Positions 1 to 5,572 of a DNA stretch of 5,572 nt are shown here, one piece after another. The position numbers and the translations under genes are program-made. The stretch comes from an uncultured Methylophilus sp. (GTDB lineage: Bacteria; Pseudomonadota; Gammaproteobacteria; Burkholderiales; Methylophilaceae), in the NCBI GenBank assembly GCA_936943315.1, contig CAKZJM010000352.1, positions 1 to 5,572 on the forward strand, written 5' to 3'. The first letter of the stretch is position 1. Each line of letters opens with the position of its first letter. Below the pieces are notes generated by a model. That model saw nothing but the letters and a program-made list of their open reading frames with translations. It did no database searches and had not been told where the DNA came from.

Positions 1-591
1 ACCTTGCGTGGTATTACCTGCCGTTAATCCCAGCGTTGAAATCGGCACGATTTCATCACCGTGTAAGGCAACCAAGCCATGCGCCGGACGCACAAAATTC
101 ACGCTTTCCCAGCCATCATTGATCTGGTAAGTCATCACTTTGGGGATAGGCAATTTCGCCAGCGTTTCATCCAGTGCTTTTTGCAAGCCTTCTTGCAAGG
201 TGGCACCTGCCTGGGTCGCATCCAGAAACAGGATATCCGCTTTGCCGTCGTTTTCTTTGCGCAGCTTGGCGACAGCACTTTCATTCTCGCCCAAAGCCTG
301 CAATTTCTTCACTAACGCGGGGGTGGCATTGCCGCTGGCATCCAGGCCAACAGTGGCGGGCATCAGCTTTTGTGCGACTTGTTTGTCAGCCGCTTTGGCA
401 GAGACATGGGTGATATGCGCAGCCAGACGACGTGGCGACGCAAAGGTGGTCACCATACTGTCATCGGCCAGCAAGCCAGCTGATTTCAGGCTTTCAGCCA
501 ATACACCACTAAAAGCTTCACCCAGTTTTTTCAGTGCCTTAGGCGGCAGCTCTTCTACAAATAATTCAACTAACAGGTTGCGGGTACTCAT
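1..591 (-). CDS. glyS: Glycyl-tRNA synthetase beta subunit, N-terminal part (runs off left edge)
   Basis: Beta subunit of the alpha2beta2 bacterial glycyl-tRNA synthetase, a cytoplasmic enzyme that charges tRNA-Gly with glycine. In this enzyme type the beta chain mainly provides tRNA recognition. Translating the minus strand from the ATG at 591-589 gives 197 uninterrupted codons to the window edge, about 28% of the usual ~690 residues. The N-terminus reads MSTRNLLVELFVEELPPKAL, matching the family's VE...EELPPKAL opening. Further hallmarks follow: SPRRLAAH near residue 53, LAKLPIPKVM near 148 and FVRPAH near 167. Its ATG overlaps the glyQ stop in an ATGA (591-588). The bases upstream (CAAGAAAGCCGCCGC) hold only a poor Shine-Dalgarno match, so translation is probably coupled to glyQ. 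The identification is firm; only the C-terminal part is missing. Confidence 0.97.
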   Translation of the reverse strand, partial: MSTRNLLVELFVEELPPKALKKLGEAFSGVLAESLKSAGLLADDSMVTTFASPRRLAAHITHVSAKAADKQVAQKLMPATVGLDASGNATPALVKKLQALGENESAVAKLRKENDGKADILFLDATQAGATLQEGLQKALDETLAKLPIPKVMTYQINDGWESVNFVRPAHGLVALHGDEIVPISTLGLTAGNTTQG

Positions 592-1532
592 GCGGCGGCT
601 TTCTTGTTTTGTTCTGCTTGTTCGCTCTCAAGTTTGGCGATGACTTCATCGGCCCAGGCTTTAGGCGCCATGGGGAAGCCCAGTCTGGCGCGGCTATCCA
701 GGTAGCTGGCCGCGACTGCACGGGCCAGGTTACGGATACGGCCGATGTAGGCCGCGCGCTCAGTCACCGAAATCGCACCACGCGCATCGAGCAGGTTAAA
801 GGTGTGCGCGGCCTTTAATACCTGTTCGTAGGCTGGCAAGGCGAGTTTCACCTCCATCAGGTGTTTGGCCTGTTTTTCGTGCGCATTAAACGCAGTAAAC
901 AGGAAGTCAGCATCGGAATGCTCAAAGTTATAGGTCGACTGCTCAACCTCATTCTGGTGGAACACGTCGCCGTATTTCACGCCAGGCGAGTACTCGAGGT
1001 CATACACGTTCTCCACACCTTGCAGGTACATGGCCAACCGCTCCAGGCCATAGGTGATTTCACCAGTGATGGGCTTGCAATTGATACCCCCAACTTGCTG
1101 GAAGTAGGTAAACTGTGTCACCTCCATACCGTTGAGCCAGACTTCCCAGCCCAGGCCCCAGGCACCCAGCGTGGGGTTTTCCCAGTCATCTTCTACAAAA
1201 CGGATGTCGTTTTCTTTAAGGTTAAAACCTAGTGCTTCAAGTGAACCAAGATAGAGTTCGAGGATATTGGCCGGTGCGGGCTTGAGGACGACCTGGTATT
1301 GGTAGTAGTGCTGCAAACGGTTAGGGTTTTCGCCATAGCGGCCATCTTTAGGGCGGCGGCTAGGCTGTACATAGGCCGCCTTCCATGGCTCTGGGCCTAA
1401 TGCCCGCAAAAAAGTAGCGGTATGGCTGGTGCCTGCGCCCACTTCCATATCGTAAGGCTGCAACAAAGTGCAGCCTTGTTTGTCCCAGTATTCCTGAAGC
1501 TTTAAAATAATTTGTTGAAAGGTCAGCACCAT
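588..1532 (-). CDS. glyQ: Glycyl-tRNA synthetase alpha subunit
   Basis: Catalytic subunit of the heterotetrameric class II glycyl-tRNA synthetase, which forms glycyl-adenylate and charges tRNA-Gly in the cytoplasm together with GlyS. The protein is 314 residues, against about 300 for the E. coli form. Signature stretches are QGCTLLQPYDMEVGAGTSH (19-37), YVQPSRRPKDGRYGENPNRL (54-73), RFVEDDWENPTLGAWGLGWE (111-130), GMEVTQFTYFQQVGG (135-149), GEITYGLERLAMY (157-169) and DVFHQNEVEQSTYNFE (189-204). All are near-identical to the family from memory. The C-terminus carries a short charged Lys/Glu/Ala tail (about 292-314) that is likely lineage-specific. The ATG at 1532 is preceded by GGATCAGGCATC, a modest ribosome site, and by a promoter 30-57 bases upstream. 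It is first in an operon with glyS, sharing an ATGA overlap, and is divergent from the efflux operon. Confidence 0.98.
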   Translation of the reverse strand: MVLTFQQIILKLQEYWDKQGCTLLQPYDMEVGAGTSHTATFLRALGPEPWKAAYVQPSRRPKDGRYGENPNRLQHYYQYQVVLKPAPANILELYLGSLEALGFNLKENDIRFVEDDWENPTLGAWGLGWEVWLNGMEVTQFTYFQQVGGINCKPITGEITYGLERLAMYLQGVENVYDLEYSPGVKYGDVFHQNEVEQSTYNFEHSDADFLFTAFNAHEKQAKHLMEVKLALPAYEQVLKAAHTFNLLDARGAISVTERAAYIGRIRNLARAVAASYLDSRARLGFPMAPKAWADEVIAKLESEQAEQNKKAAA

Positions 1533-1560
1533 GATGCCTGATCCGCTTGATTGTAAAACG

Positions 1561-1589
1561 ATTATTTTACCTGATTCGGACGAGGTTAA
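1561..1589 (-). promoter_or_regulatory. Candidate sigma-70 promoter for glyQS
   Basis: Reading the minus strand, TTAACC (1589-1584, 4 of 6 to TTGACA) is followed by a 17-base spacer and AATAAT (1566-1561, 5 of 6 to TATAAT). Transcription would start near 1554, giving a leader of about 22 bases before the glyQ ATG at 1532. An overlapping TAAAAT, three bases upstream of the AATAAT, is an alternative -10 with a shorter spacer. Spacing and position are good, but this is consensus matching by eye. Confidence 0.5.
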
Positions 1590-1647
1590 GAAATCGCCTT
1601 GCAGACCCGTTAAGAGAGTTAGATGGTTTTTTTAATGCTTATTGCGA

Positions 1648-1663
1648 TTGTGGCATCACACAA
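1648..1663. promoter_or_regulatory. Short inverted repeat, possible operator of the efflux operon
   Basis: TTGTG-GCATCA-CACAA is a perfect 5-base dyad with a 6-base centre, ending 19 bases before the ATG at 1683. It sits where a promoter or operator for the plus-strand metal-efflux genes would be expected. Possible weak -10-like hexamers lie beside it (CAAAAT 1661-1666, TAGATT 1671-1676), with TTGCGA (1642-1647) as a weak -35. No plus-strand promoter stands out clearly. The dyad superficially resembles the TGTGA-N6-TCACA of CRP sites but does not match it. A 5-base dyad can arise by chance, so this is tentative. Confidence 0.25.
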
Positions 1664-1682
1664 AATTTGATAGATTGATTAC

Positions 1683-2117
1683 ATGAAATCATACCGCTCA
1701 TGGGTATTACTGCTGACGCTCTGGTTTGCCTTGTTGCAAACCATGGCGCCGCTGTTGCACGCCCATGCTGCCGGCGACACCGCCGCCGATGACGGCCCGC
1801 ATATGCATATGGTCGACATCCCCGCCCTGCATGCTGAAGCGGCCGAATCCAAACACCCGTTTCACTGGCATGTGCATTCTGAAAAATCACATGGCCAGAT
1901 TATTGGCATGGGGCTAGCGATTAGCGAAAACAGCTCTCTGCTTTCGTTGCTGGATGCCTTTGCCAGCCTGTGCTTGACCGTCATCCTGCCGGCACTGTGT
2001 GTGCTGTCATTGTGTTTAGTGGCCGCTCAGCAACGCTATGGGCGACCGCAACATCACCGCGCAACACAACCCAATCTCCTCACCCGTCACAGCCCACGGG
2101 CACCCCCTTACGCCTGA
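1683..2117 (+). CDS. Small His-rich membrane/periplasmic protein, CzcI/DUF2946-like, leading the efflux operon
   Basis: A 144-residue protein of unproven function. Residues 1-30 form a signal peptide or anchor: KSYR followed by a hydrophobic stretch (7-25), then HAHA. Residues 26-70 hold 10 histidines, including HMHM (40-43) and HPFHWHVH (58-65), as expected of a periplasmic metal-binding loop. A second hydrophobic segment (about 86-115, three Cys) is followed by a basic tail ending SPRAPPYA, so the C-terminus probably faces the cytoplasm. Proteins with this layout (signal, His-rich loop, one TM, Pro-rich basic end) occur as CzcI/DUF2946-type accessory genes upstream of czcCBA. I infer membership from layout and position, not from a search. 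The start is bounded by an in-frame TAG at 1671; ATG 1683 has no clear Shine-Dalgarno sequence. A later ATG (1743) would destroy the signal peptide. The next gene begins 63 bases downstream, probably in the same transcript. Confidence 0.8.
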   Translation: MKSYRSWVLLLTLWFALLQTMAPLLHAHAAGDTAADDGPHMHMVDIPALHAEAAESKHPFHWHVHSEKSHGQIIGMGLAISENSSLLSLLDAFASLCLTVILPALCVLSLCLVAAQQRYGRPQHHRATQPNLLTRHSPRAPPYA

Positions 2118-2170
2118 ACATTCTCACGTTGCACGGCTGGCATTTAGCCACCCGTTTGCCTGTTTTGTTC

Positions 2171-2180
2171 AGGAGTATGT
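2171..2180 (+). promoter_or_regulatory. Ribosome binding site deciding the czcC-like start
   Basis: AGGAG at 2171-2175 lies 5 bases before the ATG at 2181. An ATG at 2177-2179 is in another frame and too close to the site, so 2181 is preferred. The later in-frame ATG at 2220 would cut into the signal peptide. The 63-base gap before this gene shows no obvious promoter. Confidence 0.7.
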
Positions 2181-3461
2181 ATGTTTTATTTATGCAAGGG
2201 AGCCTGCCGCTCCCTGTTAATGACATGGTGCGCAGGGCTGATACTTGGCTATGCGACTGCCGCGCTGGCTGAAAGCCCAGAGCCACACGACAGTGACCAT
2301 ATCGACACCGTTTCGACCAATCCGCGCTTAACCCTGCATGAGGTCTTGCAGCAGGTGGTTGCCATCCACCCTCAGCAATCGTTGCTGGCCGCACACCAGC
2401 AGATGGTGCAGGCGCGCAGGACCATGGCCAATAGCTGGCTGCCCCAAGCCCCATCGGTCGGCTTTTCACACCAGAGCGATGCTTTTCTCAGCCGCCGCGA
2501 TGAACGGGAGTGGCAAGCGCAGGTGCAGATCCCCATCTGGCTGCCCGGCCAGCGCCAGGCCCGTGATGAAGTGGCGACGCTGGCTGATAACAGCCTGCTG
2601 CAAGACCGTGCCGGGCTGCAACAACTGGCCGCCGATTTATTGCGCAATGCCGTGTGGGACATCGCCCTGCGCCGCAATGACATCAGCTTGATGGAAAACC
2701 GCCGTAACACCATGCGCAGCATTGCCGATGACGTGCAAAAACGTTTCAAGGCAGGTGAAGTCGCCAGGCTGGAGGTGATGCAAGCCCAGCAGGAGACCTT
2801 GCAGACGGAACGGCAACTGGTCTTGGCAACTGCCGAGCTCATGCATGCGCAGTTCCGTTACCAGCAGCTCACTGGTCTGCAAGAAATGCCCGCCAGACTA
2901 GAAGAACCACTCTCTACCCGGCAAGACTATACCGAGTCTGCGTTCTGGCAGGCAGCCCTGGCCCGCGTCAGGCTGGCTGAGGGGCAGCGCAACCTGACCA
3001 TGATTGAGTATAGGCAAAACCCGCAAGTGACCATCAACACCCGCACCATGCAGGGCGGGTTTGATAGCCAGTTTAATAGCAGCATGGGCGTCGCCATTAA
3101 CATTCCCCTGCAAAGCGAAGTGACGCGCGCGCCACAACTGGCCAATGCCGAACAGAATATCGGCGATGCCAAAAGCCAGCTCGAATCACTGCAGCGTACC
3201 CTGGAAACAGCCTTGCACGAAGCCGAGCATAACCTGCATGTCAGCCGTCAGGAGCTGACGCTGATCCAGCAACAGCAAGCCATCGCCAGTGAAAACGCCA
3301 CCCTCGCCCGCAAAGCCTACCGCTTGGGCGAGCTTGACCTCAACCAGTTGTTACGCCTGCAATTACTGGCGTTTGAAGCTGATCGCAGCTTGAGCAGCCA
3401 ACAGTTACAAGTGCAATGGAACATTGCCAAATACAACCAGGCCGTAGGAGTCCTGCCATGA
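2181..3461 (+). CDS. czcC: Outer-membrane channel of a heavy-metal RND efflux system (CzcC/TolC family)
   Basis: Outer-membrane factor that forms the trimeric exit duct of a CBA-type metal efflux pump. It has 426 residues, typical of CzcC. A signal peptide spans 1-30 with probable cleavage ATAALA|ES. There is no lipobox cysteine at the cleavage site, so it is probably not lipidated. The mature part shows two long heptad-rich helical repeats typical of the outer-membrane efflux protein family. Landmarks are LTLHEVLQQVVAIHP (50-64), RFKAGEVARLEVMQAQQE (188-205), FRYQQLTGL (225-233), the beta segment VAINIPL (304-310) and the second-repeat counterpart AYRLGELDLNQLLRLQLL (379-396). Its TGA overlaps the adaptor ATG (ATGA, 3458-3461), so it belongs to the same operon and translation is probably coupled. 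The channel family is certain. The czc name rests on the neighbouring CzcA-type pump; the metal is unknown. Confidence 0.93.
   Translation: MFYLCKGACRSLLMTWCAGLILGYATAALAESPEPHDSDHIDTVSTNPRLTLHEVLQQVVAIHPQQSLLAAHQQMVQARRTMANSWLPQAPSVGFSHQSDAFLSRRDEREWQAQVQIPIWLPGQRQARDEVATLADNSLLQDRAGLQQLAADLLRNAVWDIALRRNDISLMENRRNTMRSIADDVQKRFKAGEVARLEVMQAQQETLQTERQLVLATAELMHAQFRYQQLTGLQEMPARLEEPLSTRQDYTESAFWQAALARVRLAEGQRNLTMIEYRQNPQVTINTRTMQGGFDSQFNSSMGVAINIPLQSEVTRAPQLANAEQNIGDAKSQLESLQRTLETALHEAEHNLHVSRQELTLIQQQQAIASENATLARKAYRLGELDLNQLLRLQLLAFEADRSLSSQQLQVQWNIAKYNQAVGVLP
3446..3457 (+). promoter_or_regulatory. Ribosome binding site deciding the czcB-like start
   Basis: AGGAG at 3446-3450, inside the end of the czcC-like gene, lies 7 bases before the ATG at 3458. 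This selects 3458 over the upstream in-frame ATG at 3416, which would put 14 hydrophilic residues ahead of the signal peptide. Confidence 0.8.
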
Positions 3462-4555
3462 ACAGAATACTTTTTTTAATCCTCTCCGCCGCCCTGTCAT
3501 TACACGCATGGTCTGCCACCGTATTGCCGCTATCAGCGACACAACTCAAACAGATGCAAGTGCAGTGGGGGCATTTGCAACCACAAAACACCGGCCTTTC
3601 TGCCAGTTATCCGGCCGAGGTCGTATTGCCACCGACACAAACCCGCGTCGTCACTGCGCCACAAGGCGGCCTGATCACACGACTCAATGTGAGCGTGGGT
3701 GACCGCGTGAAACAGGGGCAGGTGATCGGCCAATTAAGCAGCCCTGACCTGGTGACCTTACAAAGCAACTACCTGCAAAGTGAAACTCAGGCCAGGTTGC
3801 ATGCGCAGGCCCTCAAACGTGACCAGGAGTTATTCAAGGATGGCATCATCTCGCAGCGGCGCATGCAGGAAACACAAAGCGCCTATGAAACCAGCCAGGC
3901 GCTCATGCATGAACGCCAGCAAACCCTGAAGCTGGCTGGCATGGGTGAGGGCCAGATTCAGCAACTGGCGCAAAAACGCAGTATGCAAAACGGCATGTCT
4001 ATCGTTGCGCCTATCAGCGGGCAGATCATGGAGCAGCAACAGCAAGTAGGCTCACGGGTCGATATGGCGATGCCCATTTACACTATCAGCAATCCGAATC
4101 CTTTATGGCTGATGATACAACTACCGATTGCCCAGGCCCAGCAATTGAGCCCGGGCGCCACGGTGCGTTTACCTAAACTGGGGCTGACCGCCAAGGTAGA
4201 CACGGTGTTAAGGCAATTGAATAAAAACAACCAGACCACACAGGTGCGCGCGTCTATCAGCCAGGGTGCCGAACAGTTATCGGTGGGCCAGATCGTTGAT
4301 GTCGCCTTGGTTGAACAAACGACGCAAGGATCACATGCCAGTTTCGCCGTGCCGAGAACTGCCGTGGCCAGGCAAGGTGAGCAAGCCGTGATTTTTGCCC
4401 AGCATGCCAAAGGCGTGGCTGTGATCCCAGTGAAGGTGTTGCTGGAGCAAGACCAGCAACTCACGGTAGAGGCAAATATACAGGGCAATGAAACGATTGC
4501 CGTGCAAGGCGTGGCCGCGCTCAAAGGCCACTGGCTGGGTTTGGGTGGGGAATAA
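3458..4555 (+). CDS. czcB: Periplasmic adaptor of a heavy-metal RND efflux system (CzcB/HlyD-type membrane fusion protein)
   Basis: Membrane fusion protein linking the RND pump to the outer-membrane channel. From ATG 3458 it has 365 residues. The signal peptide is MNRILFLILSAALSLHAWSA, probably cleaved after residue 20, with no lipobox. Domains in order: first lipoyl half (about 63-93, VVTAPQGGLITRLNVSVGD then GQVIGQL); alpha-helical hairpin (about 97-174, including LFKDGIISQRRMQE); second lipoyl half (about 181-210, SIVAPISGQIMEQ then VGSRV); beta-barrel (about 215-285, LWLMIQLP and GATVRLP); membrane-proximal domain (about 295-360, AVPRTAV then VAVIPVKVLLE). It is at the short end for CzcB proteins: the mature N-terminus goes almost straight into the lipoyl region, without the His-rich metal-binding extension known from some CzcB. 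It overlaps czcC by ATGA, and the czcA-like start follows its TAA after one base. Family is secure; substrate is not. Confidence 0.93.
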   Translation: MNRILFLILSAALSLHAWSATVLPLSATQLKQMQVQWGHLQPQNTGLSASYPAEVVLPPTQTRVVTAPQGGLITRLNVSVGDRVKQGQVIGQLSSPDLVTLQSNYLQSETQARLHAQALKRDQELFKDGIISQRRMQETQSAYETSQALMHERQQTLKLAGMGEGQIQQLAQKRSMQNGMSIVAPISGQIMEQQQQVGSRVDMAMPIYTISNPNPLWLMIQLPIAQAQQLSPGATVRLPKLGLTAKVDTVLRQLNKNNQTTQVRASISQGAEQLSVGQIVDVALVEQTTQGSHASFAVPRTAVARQGEQAVIFAQHAKGVAVIPVKVLLEQDQQLTVEANIQGNETIAVQGVAALKGHWLGLGGE

Positions 4556-4556
4556 T
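4544..4556 (+). promoter_or_regulatory. Ribosome binding site of the czcA-like gene
   Basis: The purine-rich GGTGGGGA (4544-4551), inside the end of the czcB-like gene, lies 5 bases before the ATG at 4557. The junction TAATATG leaves a single base between the adaptor stop and the pump start. Confidence 0.55.
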
Positions 4557-5572
4557 ATGCTGCATTGGCTCATAGAACACTCGCTCAAACAAAGACTGCT
4601 GATCTGTGTTTTCACCATTGGCTTGCTGTTTGCCGGATGGACGGCTTACCAAACGATTCCGATTGACGCGTTTCCGGATGTCTCTTCGACACAGGTCAAG
4701 ATCATCATTAAATCACCGGGCATGACGCCTGAAGAGGTTGAGGCCAGGATCACGGCGCCGATTGAAGTCGAAATGCTGGGCATTCCCAGGCAAACCAGCC
4801 TGCGCGCGGTGGCCAAATATGCGCTGACTGATATCACCATCGATTTTGAAGATGGCACCGATATTTACTGGGCACGCCAGCAGGTCACCGAGCGCCTCAA
4901 TAACGCCTGGGCCAACCTCCCGCCAGAAGTGTCTGGCGGCATCGCACCCATGACCACACCTCTGGGTGAAATGTTCATGTTCACCATTGAATCAGACACG
5001 CTCAGCTTGCAGGAAAAACGTACCCTGCTTGACTGGGTGATCCGCCCACGCCTGCGCACCGTGCCTGGCGTGGCGGATGTCAACGCCCTCGGTGGCCTGG
5101 TGCGCAGCTTTGAAATCGTGCCGGATAACGCCAGGCTTCAAGCCCGCGGCATTGCCTTGAATGACCTGCAAACCGCCCTCAGCGAGAACAATCACAATGA
5201 CGGCGCAGGCCGGCTCAAAGATGGTGAAGAGTCACTGCTGGTGCGTGCCGAAGGCGCTTTCAAGACCCTGGACGATATCCGCAATACGGTCATCAAGGGC
5301 CAGCAAGGCAGCCCGGTACGGATTGCCGATATCGCGGATGTCCGCATAGGGGAATTAACGCGCTATGGCGCCGTGAGCCGCAATGGCAAAGGCGAAGCGG
5401 TGGAAGGCCTGGTGCTCGGTTTACGCGGTGCCAATGCCCGGCAAGTGGTAGAAGGCGTGCGGGCCAAGCTGGTTGAAATCAAGCCCAGCCTGCCCAAAGA
5501 TGTGAAGATTGAAGTGTTTTATGACCGCGGCAACCTGGTAGACCGGGCCGTGCACACGGTGAATAAAGCGCT
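4557..5572 (+). CDS. czcA: Inner-membrane RND pump of a heavy-metal efflux system (CzcA/CusA family), N-terminal part (runs off right edge)
   Basis: Proton-driven RND transporter exporting metal cations through the adaptor and outer-membrane channel. The frame is open from ATG 4557 to the window end, 338 codons of the usual ~1030-1060. TM1 is about residues 13-31. The first periplasmic porter region carries family hallmarks: IPIDAFPDVSSTQVKI (34-49), SPGMTPEEVEARITAPIE (53-70), GTDIYWARQQVTERL (100-114), PMTTPLGEMFMFTIE (131-145), VPGVADVNALGG (169-180), NNHNDGAGRL (211-220) and FYDRGNLVDRA (321-331), the last just before TM2. The YWARQQV and DVSSTQV type places it among metal (HME) rather than drug (HAE) RND pumps. 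The TM4 charged motif used to assign metal class (DFG...DGA) lies beyond the edge, so specificity among Zn/Co/Cd, Ni/Co and Cu/Ag cannot be called. Confidence 0.95.
   Translation, partial: MLHWLIEHSLKQRLLICVFTIGLLFAGWTAYQTIPIDAFPDVSSTQVKIIIKSPGMTPEEVEARITAPIEVEMLGIPRQTSLRAVAKYALTDITIDFEDGTDIYWARQQVTERLNNAWANLPPEVSGGIAPMTTPLGEMFMFTIESDTLSLQEKRTLLDWVIRPRLRTVPGVADVNALGGLVRSFEIVPDNARLQARGIALNDLQTALSENNHNDGAGRLKDGEESLLVRAEGAFKTLDDIRNTVIKGQQGSPVRIADIADVRIGELTRYGAVSRNGKGEAVEGLVLGLRGANARQVVEGVRAKLVEIKPSLPKDVKIEVFYDRGNLVDRAVHTVNKA

Noticed and set aside
140..643. Long plus-strand open frame (167 codons) opposite glyS
   Set aside because: It lies antisense to clearly conserved GlyS coding sequence; the translation has no recognisable family and is a shadow of the real frame.
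861..1232. Plus-strand open frame (123 codons) opposite glyQ
   Set aside because: It is antisense to the highly conserved GlyQ core, so conservation of the minus strand explains the open frame.
1600..1640. Seven-T run (1627-1633) as a possible terminator or UP element
   Set aside because: No stable GC stem precedes the T run on the plus strand. On the other strand the A run is too far upstream (about -73 to -79) of the proposed glyQ start to be a normal UP element.
2135..2173. Small hairpins in the 63-base gap (TGGC-ATTTA-GCCA at 2138-2150; CCTG-N7-CAGG at 2159-2173, touching the ribosome site)
   Set aside because: The stems are only four base pairs, there is no T run, and short repeats like these are expected by chance; not enough to call a terminator or an RNA switch.
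1970..2272. Plus-strand open frame of 100 codons bridging the His-rich gene and the channel gene
   Set aside because: It overlaps both genes out of frame, covers the channel's signal peptide, and its product shows no coherent domain.
3416..3457. Upstream in-frame ATG at 3416 as the adaptor start
   Set aside because: It would add 14 hydrophilic residues before the signal peptide and lacks a ribosome site; ATG 3458 has AGGAG at 7 bases and the ATGA overlap.
4078..4524. Minus-strand open frame (148 codons) opposite the adaptor gene
   Set aside because: The translation is a Cys/Thr/Ser-rich composition artefact, antisense to clear adaptor domains, with no family resemblance.
1..5572. CRISPR arrays, tRNA/rRNA genes, insertion sequences, attachment sites
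   Set aside because: No repeated spacer-like units, cloverleaf sequences, transposase frames or terminal repeats were seen by eye in any part of the window.

Overview
The window looks like chromosomal DNA from a Gram-negative proteobacterium. It has a separate-subunit (alpha/beta) glycyl-tRNA synthetase and a tripartite efflux system with an outer-membrane channel. The GlyQ and RND protein sequences fit a betaproteobacterium best, and a methylotroph of the Methylophilaceae is a guess I cannot confirm without a search. Base composition is moderate, and nothing suggests phage, plasmid or insertion-sequence DNA.

Left third (1-1532, minus strand): the glycyl-tRNA synthetase operon glyQ-glyS. GlyQ (alpha, 588-1532) is complete. 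GlyS (beta) starts at 591 inside the glyQ stop codon (ATGA overlap) and runs off the left edge after 197 codons. A sigma-70-like promoter for glyQ is visible at 1561-1589.

Middle (1533-1682): a 150-base divergent intergenic region with the glyQ promoter and, nearer the plus-strand genes, a short TTGTG-N6-CACAA dyad that could be an operator.

Right two thirds (1683-5572, plus strand): a heavy-metal efflux operon of the CzcCBA/CusCBA (HME-RND) type. It starts with a small His-rich membrane or periplasmic protein (1683-2117), which resembles CzcI/DUF2946-type accessory proteins in layout and position. After a 63-base gap come the outer-membrane channel (czcC-like, 2181-3461), the periplasmic adaptor (czcB-like, 3458-4555, ATGA overlap with czcC) and the inner-membrane RND pump (czcA-like, from 4557 to beyond the right edge). 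The three pump proteins should form one envelope-spanning complex that exports metal cations. The His-rich protein could bind or sense metal in the periplasm.

No metal-responsive regulator is visible. The part of the pump that would suggest the metal (TM4) lies outside the window, so substrate is undetermined. I found no clearly new system. The least explained element is the His-rich leader protein, together with an adaptor that lacks its own His-rich N-terminal domain.
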